From: Phymorhynchus buccinoides
Taxonomy: Eukaryota; Mollusca; Gastropoda; Neogastropoda; Raphitomidae
Assembly (NCBI GenBank): GCA_017654935.2
Contig: CM065684.1
Location: forward strand, 63,408,134 to 63,472,133
DNA length: 64,000 nucleotides
Direction: 5' to 3'
Program-made: the position numbers and the translations under genes
Shown here: one piece after another, positions 10,696 through 44,700 of the stretch
Layout: every line of letters begins with the position of its first letter
Numbering within the stretch: the stretch's first letter is position 1
The notes under the pieces: model-generated
The model's database searches: none
Seen by the model: the letters and a program-made list of their open reading frames with translations, nothing else
What the model was told of the DNA's origin: nothing

Positions 10696-11345
10696 GGGGT
10701 ATACACGATCCAAAGCACCATGAAAAGAAATAAGAAAAAAGTAACAACAAATAATAGATGAATCTTGAGTATTTTAGTTGATTGTAATTTTAGATTTGTT
10801 TTTTAAATGGATGCATTTATCATATGGCCCTGATTTCGGCGAAAGTTTTATTTAAAAATCACCTTGGCTGTTCTTAACATGATAAATCATATCAGCTCAT
10901 GTTGATTTTTTAATTAAACGATTTTCAATCTTTAAATACTTTTTACATGCTAGCAGTTTTTATGTGGAGAGATTATAGACATCTTCTTGGGCAACAAGAA
11001 TACTCCCCAGGTACAGATGGTTCACTGATGAATGATAGACTCCACAGTTACATATGTTTCCTTCAAGGTTTGAAAAGAGTGCATGGGAAAAGGTGAAAAA
11101 TAGCGTAAGTAGCCTCTATTATACACAAGTACAATACCTGCATCGTTTGATCTGTTTTATGTTTTAGTACAGTCAATACATTTTAAGCATTGTATAAAAG
11201 TTAAATTGCAGATTTGTCAGAAATTCATTCCACATGTGTCTGTTGTACAAGATGCTTTAGAGAGCGCTTTATCATGTCGGAGGGAATGAATATAATCAAA
11301 GATCAACCTTTGTGTTTTATGCTTTGTAATATCCTGAAAGATTGG
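10696..11345 (+). repeat. 3' flank of the paralogue (duplicated block, copy A)
   Basis: Shared with 41479-42240: CACGATCCAAAGCACCATGA, the GATTTTTTAATTAAACG stretch, and GAGGGAATGAAT near 11280. No coding potential is seen. Confidence 0.75.
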
Positions 11346-11660
11346 TCAACGTGGGGATACCGTGTTTTTGTCTCGTAAAAATAGTTTCCCCACCTGGAAG
11401 TTCTGTGCTTGTAACTTCCTCTAATCTGCCACTCTCTTTGACTCTGCCTTTTCCATTTGCTTTCTATTATCTATCTTTCTGACCTAATGGCCCATTTTCC
11501 TGCCTTTTTTCAAAAAGAAATCTTCCAAATAATTTGTCTCCTTTGAGCTCCCCCGAAGTCGGAATGTGTCGGCTGTACGCAGCGGGGAGACCAGTGAAGA
11601 CTAAAAACCGGACGCATACGTACCTTGTCCATTATGGCCATATGATCTGGGAACGCATAA
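11346..11660 (+). repeat. Dispersed repeat family R1, variant with alternative 3' half
   Basis: It begins CGTGGGGATACC, carries CACCTGGAAGTTCTGTGC and CTCTTTGACTCTGCC, but after CCTGCCTTTTTT switches to a different module (TTTGAGCTCC, GAATGTGTCGGCTG) shared only with the copy at 59390-59605. The paralogous block lacks it, so it is an insertion. Confidence 0.7.
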
Positions 11661-11761
11661 GGTCAACTTGGCAAATAACTTCTTTTCTCACATCCAAACC
11701 ACACATGCACGATGCAGCCTTGACTGACGCTTTATTGCTGGGTACCACTCAATTTCGCCTG
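11661..11761 (+). repeat. Fragment of duplicated 3' flank between insertions
   Basis: CTTCTTTTCTCACA and ACATGCACGATG here correspond to 42250-42310 of copy B. The block then resumes at about 17920, after the minisatellite and two transposons. Confidence 0.6.
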
Positions 11762-14208
11762 GTCGGGTATGCACATCAATGGCGTGTGGTCTGGTATGCA
11801 CATCAATGGCGTGTGGTCTGGTATGCACATCAATGGCGTATGGCCTGGGATGCACATCAATGGTGTGTGGTCGGGTATGCACATCAATGGCGTGTGGTCG
11901 GGTATGCACATCAATGGCGTGTGGTCTGGTATGCACATCAATGGCGTATGGTCTGGTATGCACATCAATGGCGTATGGCCTGGGATGCACATCAATGGTA
12001 TGCACATCAATGGCGTGTGGTCGGGTATGCACATCAATGGCGTGTGGTCTGGTATGCACATCAATGGCGTGTGGTCTGGTATGCACATCAATGGCGTATG
12101 GTCTGGTATGCACATCAATGGCGTATGGCCTGGGATGCACATCAATGGCGTGTGGTCGGGTATGCACATCAATGGCGTGTGGTCTGGTATGCACATCAAT
12201 GGCGTATGGTCTGGTATGCACATCAATGGCGTATGGTCTGGTATGCACATCAATGGCGTATGGCCTGGGATGCACATCAATGGCGTGTGGTCGGGTATGC
12301 ACATCAATGGCGTGTGGTCTGGTATGCACATCAATGGCGTGTGGTCTGGTATGCACATCAATGGCGTATGGCCTGGGATGCACATCAATGGCGTATGGTC
12401 GGGTATGCACATCAATGGCGTTTGGTCTGGTATGCACATCAATGGCGTGTGGTCTGGTATGCACATCAATGGCGTGTGGTCGGGTATGCACATCAATGGC
12501 GTGTGGTCTGGTATGCACATCAATGGCGTGTGGTCTGGTATGCACATCAATGGCGTGTGGTCTGGTATGCACATCAATGGCGTGTGGTCTGGTATGCACA
12601 TCAATGGCGTGTGGTCGGGTATGCACATCAATGGCGTGTGGTCTGGTATGCACATCAATGGCGTGTGGTCGGGTATGCACATCAATGGCGTGTGGTCGGG
12701 TATGCACATCAATGGCGTGTGGTCTGGTATGCACATCAATGGCGTGTGGTCTGGTATGCACATCAATGGCGTGTGGTCTGGTATGCACATCAATGGCGTA
12801 TGGTCTGGTATGCACATCAATGGCGTGTGGTCGGGTATGCACATCAATGGCGTATGGTCGGGTATGCACATCAATGGCGTATGGTCGGGTATGCACATCA
12901 ATGGCGTATGGTCGGGTATGCACATCAATGGCGTATGGTCGGGTATGCACATCAATGGCGTATGGTCTGGTATGCACATCAATGGCGTATGGTCTGGTAT
13001 GCACATCAATGGCGTGTGGTCTGGTATGCACATCAATGGCGTGTGGTCTGGTATGCACATCAATGGCGTGTGGTCGGGTATGCACATCAATGGCGTGTGG
13101 TCTGGTATGCACATCAATGGCGTGTGGTCGGGTATGCACATCAATGGCGTGTGGTCGGGTATGCACATCAATGGCGTGTGGTCTGGTATGCACATCAATG
13201 GCGTGTGGTCTGGTATGCACATCAATGGCGTTTGGTCTGGTATGCACATCAATGGCGTTTGGTCTGGTATGCACATCAATGGCGTGTGGTCGGGTATGCA
13301 CATCAATGGCGTATGGTCGGGTATGCACATCAATGGCGTATGGTCGGGTATGCACATCAATGGCGTATGGTCGGGTATGCACATCAATGGCGTATGGTCT
13401 GGTATGCACATCAATGGCGTATGGTCTGGTATGCACATCAATGGCGTATGGTCTGGTATGCACATCAATGGCGTATGGTCGGGTATGCACATCAATGGCG
13501 TGTGGTCTGGTATGCACATCAATGGCGTATCACCTGGTATGCACATCAATGGCGTGTGGTCTGGTATGCACATCAATGGCGTATGGCCTGGGATGCACAT
13601 CAATGGCGTATGGTCTGGTATGCACATCAATGGCGTATGGTCTGGTATGCACATCAATGGCGTGTGGTCTGGTATGCACATCAATGGCGTATGGTCGTGT
13701 ATGCACATCAATGGTGTGTGGTCTGGTATGCACATCAATGGCGTATGGCCTGGGATGCACATCAATGGCGTATGGTCTGGGATGCACATCAATGGCGTAT
13801 GGTCGGGTATGCACATCAATGGCGTGTGGTCTGGTATGCACATCAATGGCGTATGGTCGTGTATGCACATCAATGGTGTGTGGTCTGGTATGCACACCAA
13901 TGGCGTATGGCCTGGGATGCACATCAATGGCGTATGGTCTGGTATGCACATCAATGGCGTATGGTCTGGTATGCACATCAATGGCGTATGGCCTGGGATG
14001 CACATCAATGGTGTGTGGTCTGGTATGCACATCAATGGCGTATGGTCTGGTATGCACATCAATGGCGCCTGGTCGGGTATGCACATCAATGGCGTGTGGC
14101 CGGGTATGCACATCAATGGTGTGTGGTCGGGTATGCACATCAATGGTGTGTGGCCGGGTATGCACATCAATGGTGTGTGGCCGGGTATGCACATTAATGG
14201 CGCCTGGT
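11762..14208. repeat. 27-bp minisatellite, about 90 units
   Basis: The unit contains GGTATGCACATCAATGGCGT and varies mainly at its end (GTGGTCT, GTGGTCG, ATGGTCT, ATGGCCTGG). One 12-base partial unit occurs near 11990. As 27 is divisible by three and the unit lacks stops in most frames, at least five frames stay open for 600-890 codons (for example a nine-residue MHINGVWSG period). There is no codon-level sign of selection, so this is treated as non-coding. Variant units are interspersed and locally homogenised, as expected from unequal exchange or slippage. Confidence 0.95.
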
Positions 14209-15001
14209 TTCCGCAATTGTTGTATCTTATAAGTTAAACTTTGGTTGACTATGACATAAAAGCTAGAAAATCTGAAGTCTTGTACATTTGTAAGAAATGT
14301 TCGGTCGATCGTCTGAAACAAATACCGCAACGGGCGCAATTGATACAGACGCAATTGAGTGTAGGGCAATCGACGTTCCTAGCTATTTCACGTAATGGTT
14401 AAAGTTATCAGGCAATCCGTGAACTGGCTGCGACCACTAGCCATTACACGGATTGCCTAAAAATTTCAGGGAGTGGGCGTAATGCCTGAACTATCCACTT
14501 TGCCATTACACGTATTGCCTGATCCTCTTTTCGGAGAACTAAGTCTTTGTGATAAAAATTAAATAAAGTGTATGGATTTTGATTTATGAATTATAAACTG
14601 TGGATCAGATCGGATACTATTAAGCAAATAACCACACGTTTAAATGACTTTCAACATCAATATTTTATTTAATAATCACAAATAAAGTAATGCTTTTAAC
14701 GTGCTTAAATTAGGCATGCATAAAACATCTAAATGAACGCAAGCACAACGCATACACTTGCATACGCATGAAAATTACCCCAAGAAAAATAAAATATCTG
14801 AATTTTTAAAAAAACGCATTCACGCAATAACATTTGTACCTAAAAGTAAAAACATCAATAGAACACGGAAACTCTCTGACGGAAATCAGCCTATTTGTTA
14901 AGCAACATCAGTTATGTATTTAAATATGGCTCGCGTTGAACCTAAATGAACGTAAGCACGACTTCTCATATTTGCTCACAAACTGTCTGAGGAAAATATG
15001 T

Positions 15002-16256
15002 CTACTTGTTTGAGCAGGTCAAACTGTCATGACACCTGCTGTTGCATTTGACCCTGTTTTTGAAACATTTGCAGCGATTTGTGCCACATTTCCTTTTTTG
15101 ACCGCTGCAGTTGCAACGGAAAAACCCTTGTCCTCCACCCAAAGACTCGAAAGACACTGCTTCTCGGAGACTCACTTCGTTGTTGTGTTTGACGTCGGTT
15201 TCAGTGAGAAAATGTTCCTGGGACATGGACAATTGATTTCTAGAGTACTTCCCCTTCAGTGCCCCCGCTTTTACCCCAAGTTTGTACATGTTGTTGGATT
15301 CCCGATCCAAAATAATCGCCAACAGGTTTCTTGGATCGCCCCATCCCCTGTCAACCATTGGAATAGGGAGTGCGACTGTTTCTCTCTTCTCAGCTGGTCT
15401 GAGATCAAGCCTGCTTCTTTTTAACATCCTGTCAGCTTGTTTTTTCTGAGAAGTTTTAACACGTTTTCTCTCATTGGTGATGGTATCCTGACGTTCCGTA
15501 AGTGCATCTGTGTCTTGTGCCTCCACCCTCAAAGGAACAGAGCTCGCGGTACGAAGAATTCCATCTTCACCAGCAATAACTTCGAGGACGTTCACGTTCA
15601 CCTCAGATTGCATTTCCTCGTCTCCTCCGGGTGAATGCAGGGCTGCTTCTGGATCTGTTGGTAAATCACTGCGAACAGACGATGGACTTGCTGGGCTTTG
15701 CTGATCTGGTAATCCGCCTTCCTCTAACGGGTTTAGCATCGGTGCTGAAGAAGCCGTAATATCTTCGACCGAGTCAACTGCAGTCAGAAATGCGCCGCCT
15801 TGTACTTCAGAACTGGTCTCTTCTTGGTGTCCATGGTCGCTTTGATTTGGAAGAGAGGAGTGTGTAGGAGCGGCATCGTGGACGTGAGCTGCAGCTGGAC
15901 CTTCTTGCTGAGCCATCTGGTGAAGGTCATCCTCTGTGGCAATCAGCCTGATAACCTCCTCTGGCAAAGCCGTCGACCGCAGACCCACTTTGGCTTCCAC
16001 TCCAAACATGGCTTTGAATGGTGATCGGCCAATTCCTGCATGAAAACTGGCATTCTTGGCAAACTGGACACATTTGATGCCTGTAGCCCAATCTGTTGAC
16101 TCGTTGTCATTCATCCAGGCAACAAGCATATCCTTGATGTCGCCGTTGGCACGTTCCAGCGAGGCTTCCCGTGAACTATTCGAAGATCAGGCCAAAGTTT
16201 GCAGATCTCGCTGATGACAGATGCCGTAAATTCTTATCCATGCGGTTTGTTTTGCA
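15002..16256 (-). pseudogene. Retroviral-type (DDE) integrase fragment with C-terminal Cys-rich motif
   Basis: The open part (16129-15002, 375 codons) starts MLVAWMNDN and contains VQFAKNASFHAGIGRSPFKA followed by MFGVEAKVGL, the region after the catalytic core in KRBA2/SCAND3-like and Ginger integrases. It then has a long acidic/serine linker, a basic segment, and a C-terminal cysteine cluster (CNC..., CGTNRCKCFKNRVKCNSRCH). Upstream, to about 16256, the frame can be followed through EFTASVISEICKLWPDLRIV and HGKPR, broken by a stop where the DNG of the core is expected and by a short deletion before RANGDIKD. The N-terminal core is missing, so the protein cannot be active. Confidence 0.7.
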
Positions 16257-16554
16257 TTAAAATGTCCAAACGTCAAGTAAAATCTATCTCCTTGTTTACG
16301 TCAGTCTGTCTTGCACCTTCCATTTTGACCGCTTTCACCAACTTCACCTGACTCGGAATGATTGTTATATTCTAACTGTAAAATCAGTTTATTCAACGTC
16401 CTTAAAGGAAATGTTTCGTGCATGAAAGCGTGAATTTACAGCACTGATTAACAACTCACGGATACTTCGTGCCTGGGAACAGGGTCAGAACACGAGTTTT
16501 CCTCAAAAGTTTTCCATCGAAAACATTTTTGCTTCTAGTTCCATTCACAGTGGG

Positions 16555-16556
16555 GT

Positions 16557-16587
<31 letters not shown>

Positions 16588-16645
16588 GCGTGTGCGTGCG
16601 TGCGTGCGTGCGTGCTTGCGTGCGTGCGTGCATGCGTGTCTGTGT
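16555..16645. repeat. (TG)n/(CGTG)n microsatellite inside the transposon
   Basis: Pure TG followed by CGTG tetranucleotides. Confidence 0.95.
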
Positions 16646-16963
16646 TTCTACTGTAGTTCAGAGAATGAAATAATTGCTTATAAGTGGTCGAAGCAAATAA
16701 CACGAAGAAAGTGTAATATTGAATGAACAAAAGACACTTCCAATCAATTGATGACGTTGTTTCACAGTTTTGCTGAAGGTTCAGGCAAACCGTGTAACGT
16801 TAGAGATGAAATTTCAGGCATTACGCCCACTCGCTGAAATGTTTAGGCAATCGGTGTAATGGCTAGTGGTCGCAGCCAGTTCACGGATTGCCTGGTGACG
16901 CTAGCCATTACGTGAAATATCTAGGAACGTCGATTGCCTGTAACACATAGACGCAATTGAGAT

Positions 16964-17919
16964 GTAGTGGACACCGGGGTAAAATGGGGTACTTAAGAGA
17001 AATCACTCAATCTCTGAACACTTATAAGTGTAAACTGCCATTAGTTTATATGCCTGCAAATGTTAATGTCTTCCTAACAATATGACAAAGCAATATAGCT
17101 ATGGCCAGCTTATTGGCTCATTTACTGGTCTTTACAAAAGTGAACCGATTTACCCCGTTCTGCCCCATACCTTGGACAAAACGGGGTACTGCCATGGGTC
17201 AAAATGGGGGCGCAAAAAATGGAATTAAACGGAACTTAAAAGTAATTTAAAATGTTTGACTGTCGTTAAAATGAAGTTAAACTGAAATTAAAGTGAAATA
17301 AAATCCTTGATTATTGTTCAGAAGGTTCATTCTTTTAAGTCATCGTCGCACAGTTCACATTTGTATAGAGGTACTTTATAAAATGAAATTAAACTGGCAT
17401 TAAAAGAAAATATATTGTTTACTGTTGAATAATAAAATTAAACTAAAAAATAAACTGAAAATAAAATAAAAAGAAATATCTTTTCTGTGAAATGTCAAGA
17501 ATCAGTTTACCCCATTTTGCCCTCTTCCTTTTACCCCATTTTGCCCCACAACAAGTGCATAAAAAAACCCACTGCAGTAACGTAACAGAGAGCAACAGGC
17601 CACAGTCAATACATACACTTTGTAGGTAACAAGACAACATCACAGCATATGCCGAAAACCACTGAAGATGGAAATCACATGTCATTGATACAATGCAAAT
17701 ACTGAAGGTGAAAAATAAGATCGAAGTGGTCAAAATACATACTCTTACCTCTAGCTCATGGATCGCTTGGCAAACATGGAAGCCGCAGGCGGGAATCTGA
17801 CTCTTGTCACGTGATATTTCCAGCCAATTAGAGCTTAGTTGCTTTGGGGCCCTGACAAGGTCTATTTTCACGCTTCCCCGTTACGCCCCAATACCCCATT
17901 TTACCCCGCTGTTCACTAC
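16964..17919. mobile_element. Non-autonomous TIR element, about 950 bp, rich in CCCCATTTTACCCC motifs
   Basis: Ends match as inverted repeats: GTAGTGGACACCGGGGTAAA at the left and the complement of GTAGTGAACAGCGGGGTAAA at the right. GGGGTAAAATGGGGTA-like motifs recur internally (near 17150-17220 and 17505-17550). It has no coding sequence of its own. It sits directly beside the Ginger-type element. The superfamily cannot be decided; the TAGTG ends would suit a hAT-like element, but no target duplication is clear. Confidence 0.6.
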
Positions 17920-18310
17920 CTTATTTTTCAAGGCAAAAGCATTTGCGTTTATTACAACTTAACGGAACAGTGCATGCCATTTGCAGCTTCCACAAAATAA
18001 AAAATAAACAGGGGGATAAAACACAAACTGTACAACTTTTCATCGAAAGGATAAAACTTTGAAAATGTTAATCACACTTTCCCCCTCCAAGCCTCCATTA
18101 GCTCCATAAAAGCTCAATATGTCATTTCACCTTGATCATCATCTTCTAAATTAGGACATGCGGCTTGCTTCTAATCTTGCACATTCAGCGAACAGTTTTA
18201 GATTTCAGAGTATCCAGTATCAATACACTGATTCACTCCATGTCACAATTGGTCCAAAACTTGTTCAAAACGCAATGTTCCTGCAGTTCTGTGTTGGTTG
18301 TTTTGTTGTG
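17920..18310 (+). repeat. Duplicated 3' flank, copy A resumed
   Basis: TTATTTTTCAAGGCAAAAGC and the following 380 bases align with 42310-42720 and 43060-43490 (shared GTTACAAC-type, CTTGCACATTCAGC and CAATACACTGATTCA segments). This shows that everything between 11762 and 17919 was inserted into, or expanded within, the duplicated block. Confidence 0.75.
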
Positions 18311-18319
18311 GGGTTGTGG

Positions 18320-18440
18320 GTTTTTTTGGGGGGGGGTTCTGTCCCGTCTTCTGGGCCGTACAGTGGCGTTGCTCCCACGCCGCTCATTCCGAATCGCAAC
18401 TTGCAGCCACACCCTAGCTTGCAAGGTAGCAGAATCCAAT
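18320..18440 (-). repeat. Dispersed repeat family R3
   Basis: Contains the complement of GGAATGAGCGGCGTGGGAGC and AACGCCACTGTA. The same segment occurs at 32610-32700, 34250-34350, 36470-36560, 38520-38620 and 56028-56092, followed there by GACAGCAAAAACAAAA, which looks like an A-rich retroposon tail. Confidence 0.7.
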
Positions 18441-18885
18441 ATCAGCAGTCCAAGGGGGGCATCCTGAAATACTTACCAACACTGCACACAACAAAATCTC
18501 TTCCAGAGCAATCAAACCACGTGTACGGAGCAATACAATATAAAGATGTTTTACCAAAACATTGACCTTCGAAATGCATCCAACTTGCCGTTGGCAAAAT
18601 AGGCCAAGGCCCGATATGAAGGGGAAGTAAACCAACGTAGATCAGCAGCGATTATTAACCCTAGCAATCCATCAGATAACAAAATGGGAATAAAGCTCAT
18701 CAGCAACAATCAATACACATGATAATAGTGTCTCCACACATTACAGTTGGGCGCACTGCAGTCAGATAGCAGTTAATATCCAATGAGAACAAGATTAAAG
18801 AAAGAATAGGAAGTAGGAATTTCTCTAAATTTGAAAGCTTTTTACATAAACAAAATAGCCAGATTCCACGTGCCACAAACTTTAA

Positions 18886-19317
18886 AGATACACTGACGCA
18901 CCACGATTAAGTCCCTTGTTTTTTTCTGGGTATCTGTGACCCACATACACATGTCCCCAACTTCAAATTGAGGCTGCTCTTTAAATGATGTTTCGGTTTG
19001 AATTTGGTGGCATTGGTGAGACCTGGTCGAAACAAGATTTATGTCCTGCTATAAGAGGACAAACACGTGAAACCCGTGATTTTGGTGGATCTTTAAAGAC
19101 TCACTGACCCACCCACGATTAAGTCCCTTTTTTCTGGGAAGCTGTGACCCACATACAAATGCCCCTAACTTCAAATTGAAACTGCTCTTTAAAATGCTTC
19201 GTTTTCAATTTGGGGGCTTTGTATGGGAGTCAAACCTGGTCAAAACAAGATTTCTTACCAGCTATAAGAGGGAAAGCACGTGAAACCCGTGATTATGACA
19301 CGTGATCTGGTGGGTTT
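18886..19317. mobile_element. Two abutting TTAA-flanked MITEs (family M1)
   Basis: Copies at 18886-19092 and 19097-19317 are flanked by TTAA at 18882, 19093 and 19318, so they share the central TTAA. Termini resemble AGACCCACC...GGTGGGTCT (degenerate here). Both carry ATTAAGTCCCTT, GTGACCCACATAC, GCTATAAGAGG and GTGAAACCCGTGATT. TTAA duplication suggests piggyBac-type mobilisation; no transposase gene is in the window. Confidence 0.75.
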
Positions 19318-19602
19318 TTAAGCCCCTTTTTTTTTTACCATGCATGCTGACAACCCTCCCTCTGTAAAACAAAAACCACACGCACGTGAACATCGAGCGA
19401 CACTACCGAAATAAAAAAGAAAACCCCGAAGCTGCCAACTCACACACTGTCAGCGACAGAGACGCATACTTCGTCCAGAATCAAGCAGAGAGAGCGACAG
19501 AAAGGAAGGAAGGCTACTACTACAGGAATTGTCGCAAATTGCAAGGACAATTACAAGAAAAACATTGCTATATTAGTTGCTTTTTTATCGGAAATTGTCA
19601 AG

Positions 19603-41478
<21,876 letters not shown>

Positions 41479-42720
41479 GGGTCATACACGATCCAAAGCA
41501 CCATGAAAAGAAATAGAACAAGTACAAAGTATAAATGATTTGTGAGTGTTTTAGGAGATTGTAATTTGAGGAGATTTAAAGCCTGTTTTTTTAATGGAAG
41601 CATTTATCATGCCAAATGGGCCCTGATTTCCACAGATGTTTGATTAAAATGATCATCCTGGCTGTATTTAACACGATAAATTACATCCAGCTCATGCTGA
41701 TTTTTTAATTAAACGTTTTAATCTTAAAATGCTGTTTTAATGCTAGTAGTTTTGATGTTCATTTAAAACGGGGAGGGATTTTAGAGAACTTCTTTGGCAA
41801 CGTTCATGTCACACATGTCTGGACAAAAAGGGTACACTCCAGAGTTATAAATGTTTCACTGATGAATGTTAGATCCACAGTTACAAATGCTTCCTTCAAT
41901 GTTCGAAACGAGAGGGTTTGAACCATACAGAGTGCATGGAAGAGAGTGAGAAAGAAGAGTATAAGTAGCCTCTGTCATACAAACACCAGCATTGTTTGAT
42001 CTATTTTATGTCTTAGCACAGCCAATGGTGTCAAAGTTATATTGTAGATATGCAAGAAATTCATTCCAAGTGAAAAGCGCATTGAGTTGCTTTGCAAGAT
42101 TATGCGCTATATAAGCATTATTAATTATTATTTTATTATCTGTACAAGCTGTTTTAGAGAGCACTTTATAATGTCAGAGGGAATGAATAAAACCAAGGAT
42201 CAATTTGTGAGTGTGTTTTATGCTTTGGTAGTATCCTGGCACACAGCAAATTCTTTTCTCACAATTTCCAAACTACATGCACAATATATAATATAGCCAT
42301 GATTAAACTTTATTTTTCAAGGCATAGGCTTGGTGTTCGTTACAACGTAACAGAACAGTGCATTTGAAACATTGAACAGTACACACAAAAAAGATGTACA
42401 ACTTTTCCTCAAAAGGATAACACTTTCAAAAAGTGAATACATGTAACACTTTCGCCCACCACACGCACGCACACACACACACACACACACGCACGCACAC
42501 ACACACTCCAAATCTCCATTACTGCCATAAAATCTCAAAATCTCCTTCCACCTCATTAATCGGAATGAAACAAGGCAAAGTGCCTTCCAGATTAATACAA
42601 GCAACTTGCTTCTTGCACATTCAGCAAACAGTTTTATATTTCAGATTTTCCAATATCAATACACTGATTCAGTGAATCTCTTAATTAACCCAAAATGTAA
42701 TGCCCCTCCCTACTGCAGTT
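41479..42720 (+). repeat. 3' flank of the macrodomain gene (duplicated block, copy B)
   Basis: Aligns with 10696-11345, 11661-11761 and 17920-18310 of copy A, without the insertions found there. It includes a SINE tail with ATTATT at 42076-42140 that copy A lacks and a CA tract at 42470-42508. No coding sequence is seen. Confidence 0.75.
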
Positions 42721-42879
42721 GTTTGCAAAGATAAACAAGGGCATCGCCGATCAGCAGATATTATGTCCTTTGCCCGATACGCCCTGTACCTCCCTTCCCC
42801 CTCGCATCATCCCCCCCCCCCCCTCCTCCTAGAATATTTTGGGTGATAAACGTACACACCCTTGACTGAGTACACATCA

Positions 42880-43495
42880 TGCAAAATATATCTGGAAAAG
42901 CTGTTTGTGTGTATTTTATCCTTTCAGCAAGAATGCATAAAATTAAAATATGTTTTAGTATGTGTTTTATGCATTACAATATCCTGAATTTTCAACCAGG
43001 CATACAAGTTTTCTCGCACTATCCAAAATCACACACAAACGATGTAGATATGACTGAAGCTTTTTATTGTTCAAGGCAAAGGCATTAGCGTTTATTATTA
43101 CAACTGAACAGAACAACAACAATAGTGCATGGCCTTTGCAACATCGAAAAGTTGAAAAACTGGAGAAAGAAAAAAATGACAACAGCAAACCACCATCATC
43201 ATGTCCTGTGGAGATTGAAGTATTCCTTCGAGAGGACGTTCACCCTTTGAAAGATGAATTAGAATAGACCAATACCTCCCCCCCAAAAAAAAAAGAAAAA
43301 AAGAAAAAAGAACTCAAAATTTCCATTGAAAATAAAGAGAAACGGTGCATTCCCCAGATGAACCCAAGCAACTTGCATCTCACAGATTCAGACAATTGTT
43401 TTTGTTTGTTTTTTTAGATTTTCCAATACCGATGCACCTGATCTACTCGATCCAAAAAATATCCAAAACGTAATGCCCCTGAAGTTCCGTGTTCA
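42880..43495 (+). repeat. Third partial copy of the duplicated 3' flank (copy C)
   Basis: Segments near 42955 (TGTGTTTTATGC, AATATCCTGAA), 43058 (TTTATTGTTCAAGGCAAAGG) and 43360-43490 (CAAGCAACTTGC, CCAATACCGATGCACCTGAT, AACGTAATGCCCCT) match copies A and B. No exon is detected with it. Confidence 0.65.
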
Positions 43496-43499
43496 AAGA

Positions 43500-44335
43500 A
43501 AAAAGATTTGTTCAAGCAAGCCTGGAAATGCAGCCAAACGTTTAAGAAGCATTCCAAGAACTACTAATATGGTTAAGAAAACAGCAACCAACCGATGCAT
43601 TGGAGCACAGAGAAGTGAGAGGAGCATACATAATACTGCCGCCAATTTGACATATCGAAGTGGGAGGCAAATATAAATTTGTCATTAAGAGAACTATTTC
43701 AATGGCAAAGTAGCAACCAACTCGGGAATGCCTCAACCCTTTTTTGCACTCGATCACAGCATTGGCAAACGATTAAAAACAATGTTCTGTACACGAGTCA
43801 ATGACAATTAGTTAATAATGTAACTTGACATTGCAAATGATCGCACCGTTCACTTTCAAAACTGAAGAAACGCATCAAAGTGGCTATGGAAACTCAAATG
43901 CTTCCTATATATATTGTTATCACAGATTGTTTTTTTCAACTTCAAGGCGGAAACGAAAACATCTACAAACATGTAACAAAAGTGAAACTGCATCATAACT
44001 GATAAGGACAAAATCATAGTTTCTTTTCAAAGCTAAGTGAACATATTTTGGCATGTCTACCTCTAGTTTTATATTACTTTTATTAGTTATCCGTGGAAAT
44101 TAAATCTTACAAACGCAAATACCAAAAATAGACAAGTTGAATCTTGCTGAAATCAAACAACTGAAGCAAAGCATTGGAATAGCCATGGTGTATCTTTAAA
44201 GTACTGCAAGAATTTGTTCTTCTATTTTTATATGTCGGTATTAGCAAGAAAGGTTAATTCTAATGTAATTTGTGTTCCAAATGATGTGAATTTGAAAGAT
44301 AAATATATATATATATATATTTTCAAGTGAGGGAT
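43500..44335. other. AT-rich intergenic sequence
   Basis: Only short open frames; an (AT)n at 44304-44321. Nothing recognised. Confidence 0.6.
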
Positions 44336-44338
44336 TTT

Positions 44339-44413
44339 GGGGCTTGGTAGTCTAATGGATAGAGAGATTGCTTCTCAAACTAAAAGACACAGGTTCAACT
44401 CCCAGTAGAGACA
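44339..44413 (+). mobile_element. tRNA-like element 1
   Basis: GGGGCTTGGTAGTCTAATGG with an A-box-like start and a good B box (GGTTCAACTCC at 44392-44402), followed by a T8 run. Consistent with a tRNA-derived SINE head; the full cloverleaf is weak. Confidence 0.6.
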
Positions 44414-44502
44414 GATTTTTTTTCTATTTGTGCTAAAAAAACAATTAGTTTAAGATTGTTTTGGTAAAATGATAAAAATATGTATTTATTTCAGGAAAGA
44501 TA

Positions 44503-44577
44503 TTGCCCCTACTGGGGTTTGAACACAGGTCTTCTAATTCAGAGGCAAGCGTCTTAACCACTACACTATCTAGGCCT
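44503..44577 (-). mobile_element. tRNA-like element 2 (opposite strand)
   Basis: On the minus strand GGCCTAGATAGTGTAGTGG, then GTTAAGACGC and a B box-like GTGTTCAAACCCC. About 90 bases from element 1, in opposite orientation. Confidence 0.6.
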
Positions 44578-44700
44578 CAACCCCCAAGGGCTAAAACTAA
44601 CATATATCCTTTAAATCTACATAACACAAGGAGAGATTACTCTCACAGCAATGGTATTAAAAGAGAAATACCATTTGAAACGCCAAAGTATTTGACAACT

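Larger units (their letters stand above)
14360..16945 (-). mobile_element. Ginger-type DNA transposon remnant with about 170-bp terminal inverted repeats
   Basis: The left end (14360-14525, starting TGTAG) and right end (about 16775-16945, ending TAACA) are inverted copies of each other, sharing GGCAATCGACGTTCCTAG and GGCTGCGACCACTAGCCATT. The TGT...ACA termini fit the Ginger pattern. Inside lies an integrase-like remnant on the minus strand. Subterminal motifs (CACGGATTGCCT) repeat several times and are themselves near-palindromic. The direct repeat AGACGCAATTGAG flanks the element (14347-14359 and 16949-16961), although 13 bases is longer than expected for this group. 14526-15000 and 16260-16770 hold no recognised genes. 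Confidence 0.75.

Noticed and set aside
11534..14237. Open frames of 610-890 codons on both strands
   Set aside because: They are the 27-bp minisatellite read in stop-free frames; several frames are equally open and there is no sign of selection on one.
15029..15704. Open frames on the + strand across the integrase remnant
   Set aside because: Shadows of the minus-strand integrase frame, which carries recognisable motifs.
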